The notes beneath the pieces are model-generated. The model was not told the DNA's origin, made no database searches, and saw only the letters and a list, made by a program, of their open reading frames with translations. A stretch of 64,000 bases of DNA from Euonymus europaeus (taxonomy: Eukaryota; Streptophyta; Magnoliopsida; Celastrales; Celastraceae), in the NCBI GenBank assembly GCA_963580455.1, contig OY756958.1, forward strand, positions 9,870,501-9,934,500, written 5' to 3'. Within the stretch, counting starts at the first letter, position 1, and each line of letters opens with the position of its first letter. The translations under genes and the position numbers were made by a program. Positions 1 through 10,427 of the stretch are shown here, one piece after another.

Positions 1-252
1 GCCAAAACCCCAACTTTCTATGACAAATGGACAAAACCGTTTAAAGCTCCTCCATAGAGTCAGTTGAGCAACTTCGGACTATCAAAGTTGGTCGGTGCAC
101 ACTTTTTGTTGTTCTTCTATGTCAAATTTTACGAGTATAAGCTTCCTAGATTATTTCGATGCCAAAACCCCAACTTTCTATGACAAATGGACAAACCGTT
201 TAAAGCTCCTCAATAGAGTCAGTTGAGCAACTTCGGACTATCAAAGTGCTCG

Positions 253-860
253 GTGTATACTTTTTATTGTTCTTATTTGTCAAATTTTACGAGTATAAGC
301 TTCCTAGATTATTTCAATGCGAAAACACCAACTTTATAAGACAAATGGATAAAAACGTTAAAAGCTCCTCCATAGAGAGAATTAAGCAACTTCTAATTAT
401 CAAAATTGCTCGGTGTACACTATTTATTGTTCTTCTATGTCAAATTTTACGAGTATATACTTCCTGGATTATTTTGATTCCAAAACCCCAACTTTCTATG
501 ACAAATGGACAAAAACATTAAAAGCTCCTCCATGGAGAGAGTTTTCCAACTTCGGACTATCAAAATTGCTCGATGTACACTTTTTATTGTTCTTCTATAT
601 CAAATATTACGAGTATAAGCTTCCTCGGTTATTTCGATGCCAAAACCCCAACTTTATATAAAAAATGGACAAAACCCTTTAAAGCTACTCCATAGAGAGA
701 GTTGAGCAACTCCGGACCATAAAAGTTGCTCGGTGTACACTTTTTATAGTTATTCTATGTCAAATTTTACGAGTATAAGCTTCCTCGATTATTTCGATGC
801 CAAAACCCCAACTTTCTATGAAAAATGGACAAAACCGTTTAAAGCTCCTCCATAGAGAGA
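253..860. repeat. Partial copy of the 958-bp domain-I HOR
   Basis: The monomer series from gtgtatac at 253 matches the series from 5,010 at a constant offset of 4,757 bp. It includes the gcgaaaacacc monomer at about 319, the tccatggagagagttttcc junction at about 528, and the ataaaaaatggacaaaacccttt monomer at about 656. Similarity extends left to about 161 (compare 4,918). It ends near 860, where this copy reads agagagttgagcaac and the other reads agagaattaagcaac. Confidence 0.8.
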
Positions 861-1212
861 GTTGAGCAACTTCGGACCATCAAAGTTACTCGGTGTACAC
901 TTTTTATTGTTCTTCTTTGTCAAATTTTACGAGTATCTGCTTGCTGGATTATTTTGATGCCAAAATCCCAACTATCAATGAGAAATGGACAAAACCGTTG
1001 AAAGCTACTTCATAGTGAGAGTTGAGCAATTCCGGACCATCTAAGTTGCTCGGTATACACTTTTTGTTGTTCTTCTATTACAAATTTTACGAGTATAAGC
1101 TTCCTAAATTATTTTGATGCCAAAACCTCAACTTTCTAAGAGAAATGGACAAAAACTTTAAAAGCTCCTCCAAAGAGAGAGTTGAACAACTTTGGACCAT
1201 CAAAGTTGCTCG

Positions 1213-1341
1213 GTGTACACTTTTTATTGTTCCTAGATTATTTCGATGCGAAAACACCAACTTTATAAGACAAATGGATGAAAACGTTAAAAGGTCCTCC
1301 ATAGAGAGAGTTGAGCAACTTCTAATCGTCAAACTTGCTCG
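1213..1341. repeat. Truncated monomer, 31-bp internal deletion
   Basis: The distance between gtgtac landmarks at 1,213 and 1,342 is 129 bp instead of 160. The sequence jumps from ttattgttc directly to ctagattatttcg, losing the cttctatgtc through ataagctt part. A TTC trinucleotide lies at both ends of the missing segment in full monomers, consistent with deletion between short direct repeats. The related monomer at 8,043 is full length. Confidence 0.9.
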
Positions 1342-1817
1342 GTGTACACTTTTTATTGTTCTTCTATGTCAATTTTTACGAGTATATGCTTCCTGGATTA
1401 TTTCGATGCCAAAACCCCAACTTTCTATGACAAATGGACAAAATCGTTCAAAGCTCCTCCATAGAGTCAGTTGAGCAACTTCGGACTATCAAAGTTGCTC
1501 GGTGTACACTTTTTATTGTTCTTCTATGTCAAATTTTACGAGTGTAAGCTTCCTAGATTATTTCGATGCCAAAACTCAAATTTTCTATGACAAATGGACA
1601 AAACCGTTTAAAGCTCCTCCATAGAGTGAGTTGAGCAACTTCGGACTATCAAAGTTGCTCGGTGTACACTTTTTGTAGACTATGTCAAATTTTACAAGTA
1701 TAAGCTTCCTAGATTATTTCGATGCCAAAACCCCAACTTTCTATGACAAATGGATAAAAACAATAAAAGCTCTTCCAAAGAGAGAGTTGTGCAACTTCGC
1801 ACTATCAAAATTGCTCG
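1232..1817. repeat. Domain-junction segment, left copy
   Basis: This stretch matches 8,093 to about 8,677 at an offset of 6,860-6,861 bp. Shared private marks include gatgaaaacgtt (near 1,276 and 8,138), acgagtgtaagc (near 1,539 and 8,400), an aaattttctatgac monomer, and the 4-bp-short ttttgtagactatgtc (near 1,671 and 8,531). In both places the sequence then changes from domain-I monomers to A/B-type monomers with aaaagctcttcca. Confidence 0.85.
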
Positions 1818-2540
1818 GTGTACACTATTTATTGTTCTTCTATGTCAAATTACGAGTATATGCTTCCTGGATTATTTTGATTCCAAAACCCCAACTTTCT
1901 ATGACAAATTGACAAAAACATTAAAAGCATCTCCATAGAGAGAGTTGTGCAACTTCGGACTATCAAAATTGCTCGGTGTACACTTTTTATTGTTCTTCTA
2001 TGTCAAATTTTACGAGTATAAGCTTCCTCGGTTATTTCGATGCCAAAACCCCAACTTTCTATAAAAAATGGACAAAAACAATAAAAGCTCTTCCAGAGAG
2101 AGAGTTGTGCAACTTCGGACTATCAAAATTGCTCGGTGTACACTTTTTATTGTTCTTCTATGTCAAATTTTACGAGTATAAGCTTCCTCGGTTATTTCGA
2201 TGCCAAAACCCCAACTTTCTATAAAAAATGGACAAAAACAATAAAAGCTCTTCCAGAGAGAGAGTTGTGCAACTTCGGACTATCAAAATTGCTCGGTGTA
2301 CACTTTTTGTTGTTCTTCTATGTCAAATTACGAGTATATACTTCCTGGATTATTTTGATTCCAAAACCCCAACTTTCTATGACAAATGGACAAAAACATT
2401 AAAAGCTCCTCCATGGAGAGAGTTTTTCAACTTCGGACTATCAAAATTGCTCGATGTACACTTTTTATTGTTCTTCTATGTCAAATTTTACGAGTATAAG
2501 CTTCCTCGGTTATTTCGATGCCAAAACCCCAACTTTCTAT
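1692..2540. repeat. Island of A/B-type monomers inside domain I
   Basis: Monomers here carry domain-II marks: acaataaaagctcttcca, agagagttgtgcaac, and the 2-bp-short caaattacgag at about 1,845 and 2,325. The order is not strictly alternating: landmarks at 1,976 and 2,136 begin two successive B-like monomers. Other bases differ from domain II (ataaaaaatgg, aaacattaaaagc). This looks like an older relative of the dimer that was later amplified. Confidence 0.8.
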
Positions 2541-3576
2541 AAAAAAATGGACAAAACACTTTAAAGCTACTCCATAGAGAGACTTGAGAAACTTCTGACC
2601 ATAAAAGTTGCTCGGTGTACACTTTTTATAGTTATTCTATGTCAAATTTTACGAGTATAAGCTTCCTCGATTATTTCGATGCCAAAACCCCAACTTTCTA
2701 TGACAAATGGACAAAACCGTTAAAAGCTCCTCCATAGAGTCAGTTGAGCAACTTCGGACTATCAAAGTTGCCCGGTGTACACTTTTTATTGTTCTTCTAC
2801 GTTAAATTTTACGAGTATAAGCTTCCTAGATTATTTCGATTGCAAAACCCCAACTTTCTATGACAAATGGACAAAGCCGTTTAAAACTCCTTGATAGAGT
2901 GAGTTGTGCAATTTCGGACTATCAAAGTTGCTCGGTGTACACTTTTTATTGTTCTTCTATGTCAAATTTTACGAGTATAAGGTTCCTAGATTATTTCAAT
3001 GCGAAAACCATCAACTTTCTATGACAAATGGACAAAACCGTTTAAAGCTCCTCCATAGAGTGAGTTGAGCAACTTCGGGCTATCAAAGTTGCTTGGTGTA
3101 CACTTTTTGTTGTTCTTCTATGTCAAATTTTACGAGTATAAGCATCTTTTGATTATTGTGATGCCAAAACAACAACTATCTATGACAAATCGACAAAACC
3201 GCTAAAGGCTACTCCATATAGAGAGTTGAGCAACTTTGGACCATAAAAGTTGCTCGGTGTACACTTTTTATTGTTCTTCTATGTCATATTTTACGAGTAT
3301 AAGCTTCCTAGATTATTTCGATTCCAAAACCCCAACTTTCTATGACAAATGGACAAAACCGTTTAAAGCTCCTCTAAAGAGAGAGTTGAGCAACTTCGGA
3401 CCATAAAAGTTGCTCGGTTGACACTTTTTATTGTTCTTTTTTGTCAAATTTTACGAGTATATGCTTCCTGGATTATTTCGATGCCAAAACTCTAACTTTC
3501 TATGACAAATGAACATAAACATTAAAAGCTCCTCCATAGATAGAGTTGTGGAACTTCGGACTATCAAAATTGCTCG

Positions 3577-3896
3577 GTGTACACTTTTTATTGTTCTTCT
3601 ATGTCAAATTTTACGAGTATATGCTTCCTGGATTATTTTGATGCCAAAACCCCAATTTTCTATGACAAATGGACAAAAACAATAAAAGCTCCTCTAGAGA
3701 GAGAGTTGTGCAACTTCGACTATCAAAATTGCTCGGTGTACACTATTTATTGTTCTTCTATGTCAAATTTTACGAGTATATGCTTCCGGGATTATTTTGA
3801 TTCCAAAACCCCAACTTTCTATGACAAATAGACAAAATATTTAAAAGCTCTTCCATAGAGAGAGTTGTGCAATTTCGGACTATCAAAGTTGCTCGG
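3577..3896. repeat. Solitary B3-A-like dimer in domain I
   Basis: This dimer contains acaataaaagctcctctaga followed by an A-like monomer with ctatttattg, tatatgcttccgggatt, ttgattcc and aatagacaaaa. It therefore carries the XbaI-bearing B3 mark and the A-type tail found throughout domain II. It also has its own differences: gattattttgatgcc, ccccaattttc, one base lost in cttcgactatc, and acaaaatatttaaaagc. It is a plausible diverged relative of the B3 dimer. Confidence 0.7.
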
Positions 3897-4373
3897 TGTA
3901 CACTTTTTATTGTTCTTCAATGTCAAATTTTACGAGTATAAGCTTCCTAGATTATTTCGATGACAAAACACCAACTATCAATGACAAATCGACAAAACCG
4001 TCAAAAGCTACTCCATAGAGAGAGTTGAGCAACTTCATACCATAAAAGTTGCTCGATGTACACTTTTTATAGTTATTCTATGTCAAATTTTACGAGTATA
4101 AGCTTCATCGATTATTTCGATGCCAAAACCCCAACTTTATATGACAAATGGACAAAACCGTTTAAAGCTCCTCCATAGAGTCAGTTGAGTAACTTCGGAC
4201 TATCAAAGTTGCTCGGTGTACACTTTTTGTTATTCTTCTACGTCAAATTTTACGAGTATAAGCTTCCTAGATTATTTCGATGCCAAAACCCCAACTTTCT
4301 ATGACAAATGGACAAACCGTTTAAAGCTCCTCCATAGAGTCAGTCGAGCAACTTCGGACTATCAAAGTGCTCG

Positions 4374-5009
4374 GTGTATACTTTTTATTGTTCTTATATG
4401 TCAAATTTTACGAGTATAAGCTTCCTAGATTATTTCAATGCGAAAACACCAACTTTATAAGACAAATGGATAAAAACGTTAAAAGCTCCTCCATAGAGAG
4501 AATTAAGCAACTTCTAATCATCAAAATTGCTCGGTGTACACTTTTTATTGTTCTTCTATGTAAAATTTTACGAGTATATACTTCCTGGATTATTTTGATT
4601 CCAAAACCCCAACTTTCTATGACAAATGGACAAACCGTTTAAAGCTCCTCAATAGAGTCAGTTGAGCAACTTCGGACTATCAAAGTGCTCGGTGTATACT
4701 TTTTATTGTTCTTATTTGTCAAATTTTATGAGTATAAGCTTCCTAGATTATTTCAATGCGAAAACACCAACTTTATAAGACAAATGGATAAAAACGTTAA
4801 AAGCTCGTCCATAGAGAGAATTAAGCAACTTCTAATCATCAAAATTGCTCGGTGTACACTTTTTATTGTTCTTCTATGTCAAATTTTACGAGTATATACT
4901 TCCTGGATTATTTTGATTCCAAAACCCCAACTTTCTATGACAAATGGACAAACCGTTTAAAGCACCTCAATAGAGTCAGTTGAGCAACTTCGGACTATCA
5001 AAGTGCTCG
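4374..5009. repeat. Two tandem 318-bp domain-I dimers
   Basis: The units starting at gtgtatac 4,374 and 4,692 repeat at exactly 318 bp, and the next starts at 5,010. Each has a gcgaaaacaccaactttat monomer followed by a tatacttcctggattatttt monomer and ends with acaaaccgtttaaagc. They differ at only a few bases (for example agctcctcc against agctcgtcc). They are the first two monomers of the 958-bp HOR that follows, locally amplified. Confidence 0.85.
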
Positions 5010-7882
5010 GTGTATACTTTTTATTGTTCTTATTTGTCAAATTTTATGAGTATAAGCTTCCTAGATTATTTCAATGCGAAAACACCAACTTTATAAGACA
5101 AATGGATAAGAACGTTAAAAGCTCCTCCATAGAGAGAATTAAGCAACTTCTAATTATCAAAATTGCTCGGTGTACACTATTTATTGTTCTTCTATGTCAA
5201 ATTTTACGAGTATATACTTCCTGGATTATTTTGATTCCAAAACCCCAACTTTCTATGACAAATGGACAAAAACATTAAAAGCTCCTCCATGGAGAGAGTT
5301 TTCCAACTTCGGACTATCAAAATTGCTCGATGTACACTTTTTATTCTTCTTCTATGTCAAATATTACGAGTATAAGCTTCCTCGGTTATTTCGATGCCAA
5401 AACCCCAACTTTCTATAAAAAATGGACAAAACCCTTTAAAGCTACTCCATAGAGAGAGTTGAGCAACTCCGGAACATAAAAGTTGCTCGGTGTACACTTT
5501 TTATAGTTATTCTATGTCAAATTTTACGAGTATAAGCTTCCTCGATTATTTCGATGCCAAAACCCCAACTTTCTATGACAAATGGACAAAACCGTTTAAA
5601 GCTCCTCCATAGAGAGAATTAAGCAACTTCTAATCATCAAAATTGCTCGGTGTACACTTTTTATTGTTCTTCTATGTCAAATTTTACGAGTATAAGCTTC
5701 CTCGATTATTTCGATGCCAAAACCCCAACTTTCTATGACAAATGGACAAAACCGTTTAAAGCTCCTCCATAGAGTCAGTTGAGCAACTTCGGACTATCAA
5801 AGTTGCTCGGTGTACACTTTTTGTTGTTCTTCTATGTCAAATTTTACCAGTATAAGCTTCCTAGATTATTTCGATGCCAAAATCCCAACTTTCTATGACA
5901 AATTGACAAACCGTTTAAAGCTCCTCCATAGAGTCAGTTGAGCAACTTCGGACTATCAAAGCGCTCGGTGTATACTTTTTATTGTTCTTATATGTCAAAT
6001 TTTACGAGTATAAGCTTCCTAGATTATTTCAATGCGAAAACACCAACTTTATAAGACAAATGGATAAAAACATTAAAAGCTCCTCCATAGAGAGAATTAA
6101 GCAACTTCTAATCATCAAAATTGCTCGGTGTACACTTTTTATTGTTCTTCTATGTCAAATTTTACGAGTATATGCTTCCTGGATTATTTTGATTCCAAAA
6201 CCCCAACTTTCTATGACAAATTGACAAAAACATTAAAAGCATCTCCATAGAGAGAGTTGTGCAACTTCGGACTATCAAAATTGCTCGGTGTACACTTTTT
6301 ATTGTTCTTCTATGTCAAATTTTACGAGTATAAGCTTCCTCGGTTATTTCGATGCCAAAACCCCAACTTTCTATAAAAAATGGACAAAACCCTTTAAAGC
6401 TACTCCATAGAGAGAGTTGAGCAACTTCGGACCATAAAAGTTGCTCGGTGTACACTTTTTATAGTTATTCTATGTCAAATTTTACGAGTATAAGCTTCCT
6501 CGATTATTTCGATGCCAAAACCCCAACTTTCTATGACAAATGGACAAAACCGTTTAAAGCTCCTCCATAGAGAGAATTAAGCAACTTCTAATCATCAAAA
6601 TTGCTCGGTGTACACTTTTTATTGTTCTTCTATGTCAAATTTTACGAGTATAAGCTTCCTCGATTATTTCGATGCCAAAACCCCAACTTTCTATGACAAA
6701 TGGACAAAACCGTTTAAAGCTCCTCCATAGAGTCAGTTGAGCAACTTCGGACTATCAAAGTTGCTCGGTGTACACTTTTTGTTGTTATTCTATGTCAAAT
6801 TTTACCAGTATAAGCTTCCTAGATTATTTCGATGCCAAAATCCCAACTTTCTATGACAAATTGACAAACCGTTTAAAGCTCCTCCATAGAGTCAGTTGAG
6901 CAACTTCGGACTATCAAAGCGCTCGGTGTATACTTTTTATTGTTCTTATATGTCAAATTTTACGAGTATAAGCTTCCTAGATTATTTCAATGCGAAAACA
7001 CCAACTTTATAAGACAAATGGATAAAAACATTAAAAGCTCCTCCATAGAGAGAATTAAGCAACTTCTAATCATCAAAATTACTCGGTGTACACTTTTTAT
7101 TGTTCTTCTATGTCAAATTTTACGAGTATATGCTTCCTGGATTATTTTGATTCCAAAACCCCAACTTTCTATGACAAATTGACAAAAACATTAAAAGCAT
7201 CTCCATAGAGAGAGTTGTGCAACTTCGGACTATCAAAATTGCTCGGTGTACACTTTTTATTGTTCTTCTATGTCAAATTTTACGAGTATAAGCTTCCTCG
7301 GTTATTTCGATGCCAAAACCCCAACTTTCTATAAAAAATGGACAAAACCCTTTAAAGCTACTCCATAGAGAGAGTTGAGCAACTTCGGACCATAAAAGTT
7401 GCTCGGTGTACACATTTTATAGTTATTCTATGTCAAATTTTACGAGTATAAGCTTCCTCGATTATTTCGATGCCAAAACCCCAACTTTCTTTGACAAATG
7501 GACAAAATCGTTTAAAGCTCCTTCATAGAATCAGTTGAGAAACTTCGGACTATCAAAGTTGGTCGGTGTACACTTTTTGTTGTTCTTCTATGTTAAATTT
7601 TATGAGTATATGCTTCCTAGATTATTTCGATGCCAAAACCCCAACTTTCTATGACAAATGGACATACCGTTTAAAGCTCCTCCATAGAGTCAGTTGAGCA
7701 ACTTCGGACTATCAAAGTTGGTCGGTGTACACTTTTTGTTGTTCTTCTATGTCAAATTTTACAAGTATAAGCTTCCTAGATTATTTCGATGCCAAAACCC
7801 CAACTTTCTATGACAAATGGACAAACCGTTTAAAGCTCCTCCATAGAGTCAGTCGAGCAACTTCGGACTATCAAAGTGCTCG
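5010..7882. repeat. Domain-I HOR, 958 bp (6 monomers), three copies
   Basis: Copies begin at gtgtata landmarks 5,010, 5,968 and 6,926, with a fourth start at 7,883. The order inside a copy is: gcgaaaacacc monomer; tcctggattattttgattcc monomer; ctcggtta/ataaaaaatgg monomer; ccataaaagttgctcgg monomer with ttatagttattc; a catagagagaattaagcaac monomer; and a catagagtcagttgagc monomer ending acaaaccgttt. Copies 1 and 2 are very similar. Copy 3 diverges after about 7,490 (ttctttgac, gttggtcgg). Confidence 0.85.
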
Positions 7883-8540
7883 GTGTATTCTTTTTATTGT
7901 TCTTATATGTCAAATTTTACGAGTATAAGCTTCCTAGATTATTTCATTGCGAAAACACCAACTTTATAAGACAAATGGATAAAAACGTTAAAAGCTCCTC
8001 CATAGAGAGAATTAAGCAACTTCTAATCATCAAAATTGCTCGGTGTACACTATTTATTGTTCTTCTATGTCAAATTTTACGAGTATAAGCTTCCTAGATT
8101 ATTTCGATGCGAAAACACCAACTTTATAAGACAAATGGATGAAAACGTTAAAAGCTCCTCCATAGAGAGAGTTGAGCAACTTCTAATCATCAAAGTTGCT
8201 CGGTGTACACTTTTTATTGTTCTTCTATGTCAATTTTTACGAGTATATGCTTCCTGGATTATTTCGATGCCAAAAACCCAACTTTCTATGACAAATGGAC
8301 AAAATCGTTCAAAGCTCCTCCATAGAGTCAGTTGAGCAACTTCGGACTATCAAAGTTGCTCGGTGTACACTTTTTGTTGTTCTTCTATGTCAAGTTTTAC
8401 GAGTGTAAGCTTCCTAGATTATTTCGATGCCAAAACTGAAATTTTCTATGACAAATGGACAAAACCGTTAAAGCTCCTCCATAGAGTGAGTTGAGCAACT
8501 TCGGACTATCAAAGTTGCTCGGTGTACACTTTTTGTAGAC
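7883..8540. repeat. Transition zone and right copy of the junction segment
   Basis: A fourth 958-type start at 7,883 gives way at about 8,043 to the segment shared with 1,232-1,817. The segment has a gatgaaaacgtt monomer, a gatgccaaaaacccaac monomer with aaaatcgttcaaagctcc, an acgagtgtaagc monomer, and the short ttttgtagactatg. After this, at about 8,541, the sequence becomes the regular B-A dimer array (ataagcatcctcgg, then aaaagctcttccagag). Confidence 0.85.
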
Positions 8541-9313
8541 TATGTCAAATTTTACGAGTATAAGCATCCTCGGTTATTTCGATGCCAAAACCCCAACTTT
8601 CTATGACAAATGGACAAAAACAATAAAAGCTCTTCCAGAGAGAGAGTTGTGCAACTTCGGACTATCAAAATTGCTCGGTTTACACTATTTGTTGTTCTTC
8701 TATGTCAAATTACGAGTATATGCTTCCTGGATTATTTTGATTCCAAAACCCCAACTTTCTATGACAAATAGACAAAAATTTTAAAAGCTCCTCCTTAGAG
8801 AGAGTTGTGCAACTTCGGACTATCAAAATTGCTCGGTGTACTCTTTTTATTGTTCTTCTATGTCAAATTTTACGGGTATAAGCTTCCTCGGTTATTTCGA
8901 TGCCAAAACCCCAACTTTCTATGACAAATGGACAAAAACAATAAAAGCTCTTCCAGAGAGAGAGTTGTGCAACTTCGGACTATCAAAATTGCTCGGTGTA
9001 CACTATTTATTGTTCTTCTATGTCAAATTACGAGTATATGCTTCCTGGATTATTTTGATTCCAAAACCCCAACTTTCTATGACAAATAGACAAAAATTTT
9101 AAAAGCTCCTCCTTAGAGAGAGTTGTGCAACTTCGGACTATCAAATTTGCTCGGTGTACACTTTTTATTGTTCTTCTATGTCAAATTTTACTAGTATAAG
9201 CTTCCTCGGTTATTTCGATGCCAAAACCCCAACTTTCTATGACAAATGGACAAAAACAATAAAAGCTCTTCCAGAGAGAGAGTTGTGCAACTTCGGACTA
9301 TCAAAATTGCTCG

Positions 9314-9471
9314 GTTTACACTATTTATTGTTCTTCTATGTCAAATTACGAGTATATGCTTCCTGGATTATTTTGATTCCAAAACCCCAACTTTCTATGA
9401 CAAATAGACAAAAATTTTAAAAACTCCTCCTTAGAGAGAGTTGTGCAACTTCGGACTATCAAAATTGCTCG
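9314..9471. repeat. Reference A monomer, 158 bp
   Basis: This is a representative A monomer. It starts at the mutated landmark tttacac and carries ctatttattg, the 2-bp-shorter caaattacgag (against caaattttacgag in B), gtatatgcttcctgg, attttgattccaaaacc and aatagacaaaaattttaa. The 2-bp difference explains the default 158 + 160 = 318-bp dimer. A monomers that follow a B3 monomer keep the long form and are 160 bp. Confidence 0.92.
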
Positions 9472-9619
9472 GTGTACACTTTTTATTGTTCTTCTATGTC
9501 AAATTTTACGAGTATAAGCTTCCTCGGTTATTTCGATGCCAAAACCCCAACTTTCTATGACAAATGGACAAAAACAATAAAAGCTCCTCTAGAGAGAGAG
9601 TTGTGCAACTTCGGACTAT
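9460..9619. repeat. Four ~40-bp subrepeats inside one monomer
   Basis: In the CAAAA phase the monomer divides into four 40-bp blocks: 9460-9499 (starts CAAAATTGCTCGGTGTACAC), 9500-9539 (CAAATTTTACGAGTATAAGC), 9540-9579 (CAAAACCCCAACTTTCTATG) and 9580-9619 (AAAGCTCCTCTAGAGAGAGA). Hand alignment of blocks 1 and 2, without gaps, gives 21 matches in 40, including the shared CAAA start and a TTC.ATG end. Ungapped comparisons of block 3 with 2 and block 4 with 1 give only about 10-11 of 40. The subrepeat origin is therefore clear for the first pair and only suggestive for the rest. Confidence 0.6.
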
Positions 9620-9631
9620 CAAAATTGCTCG
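9472..9631. repeat. Reference B monomer, 160 bp
   Basis: This is a representative B monomer, counted from its gtgtacac landmark to the next one. It contains a HindIII site (AAGCTT) within gtataagcttcc, the four-T form caaattttacg, tttcgatgccaaaac, aatggacaaaaacaataaaa and, in this B3 version, ctcctctagagagagag with an XbaI site (TCTAGA). The following A monomer lacks the HindIII site because it reads gtatatgcttcc. Confidence 0.93.
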
Positions 9632-10427
9632 GTGTACACTATTTATTGTTCTTCTATGTCAAATTTTACGAGTATATGCTTCCTGGATTATTTTGATTCC
9701 AAAACCCCAACTTTCTATGACAAATAGACAAAAATTTTAAAAGCTCCTCCTTAGAGAGAGTTGTGCAACTTCGGACTATCAAAATTGCTCGGTGTACTCT
9801 TTTTATTGTTCTTCTATGTCAAATTTTACGAGTATAAGCTTCCTCGGTTATTTCGATGCCAAAACCCCAACTTTCTATGACAAATGGACAAAAACAATAA
9901 AAGCTCTTCCAGAGAGAGAGTTGTGCAACTTCGGACTATCAAAATTGCTCGGTGTACACTATTTATTGTTCTTCTATGTCAAATTACGAGTATATGCTTC
10001 CTGGATTATTTTGATTCCAAAACCCCAACTTTCTATGACAAATAGACAAAAATTTTAAAAGCTCCTCCTTAGAGAGAGTTGTGCAACTTCGGACTATCAA
10101 AATTGCTCGGTGTACACTTTTTATTGTTCTTCTATGTCAAATTTTACGAGTATAAGCTTCCTCGGTTATTTCGATGCCAAAACCCCAACTTTCTATGACA
10201 AATGGACAAAAACAATAAAAGCTCTTCCAGAGAGAGAGTTGTGCAACTTCGGACTATCAAAATTGCTCGGTTTACACTATTTATTGTTCTTCTATGTCAA
10301 ATTACGAGTATATGCTTCCTGGATTATTTTGATTCCAAAACCCCAACTTTCTATGACAAATAGACAAAAATTTTAAAAGCTCCTCCTTAGAGAGAGTTGT
10401 GCAACTTCGGACTATCAAAATTGCTCG

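Larger units (their letters stand above)
1..8540. repeat. Domain I: diverged satellite monomers of mixed classes
   Basis: Monomers here differ from one another much more than those to the right, and mostly lack strict A/B alternation. One class carries accgtttaaagctcc with catagagtcagttgagcaac. A second carries gcgaaaacaccaactttat with attaagcaacttctaatc. A third carries ataaaaaatggacaaaaccc with ccataaaagttgctcgg. Spacing stays near 158-160 bp, with occasional internal deletions. The lower homogeneity suggests an older or edge part of the array, away from the zone of active homogenisation. That is an inference from the contrast with the region after 8,540. Confidence 0.9.

Noticed and set aside
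1087..1332. Minus-strand 81-codon frame
   Set aside because: It spans the deleted monomer at 1,213-1,341, where the frame is accidentally opened, and no equivalent persists in other monomers.
246..1474. Recurrent 80-110 residue frames rich in Phe, Leu and Tyr that resemble small membrane proteins
   Set aside because: They recur at the satellite period, overlap one another in several frames, and follow from the A/T-rich composition. No ribosome-binding site, splice signal or conserved start supports translation.
9430..9455. Hairpin or terminator at gttgtgcaac
   Set aside because: The arms are only four bases (GTTG/CAAC) with a two-base loop, and no T-run follows. It is too short to be a meaningful stem.
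9510..9520. TATA box in gagtataagctt
   Set aside because: TATAAG occurs once per B monomer as part of the repeat. No initiator, downstream gene or asymmetry supports a promoter.
9530..9550. CENP-B box at tttcgatgccaaaaccc
   Set aside because: It begins TTCG, but the A and CGGG positions of the CENP-B core pattern (nTTCGnnnnAnnCGGGn) do not match. No other site in the monomer fits either.
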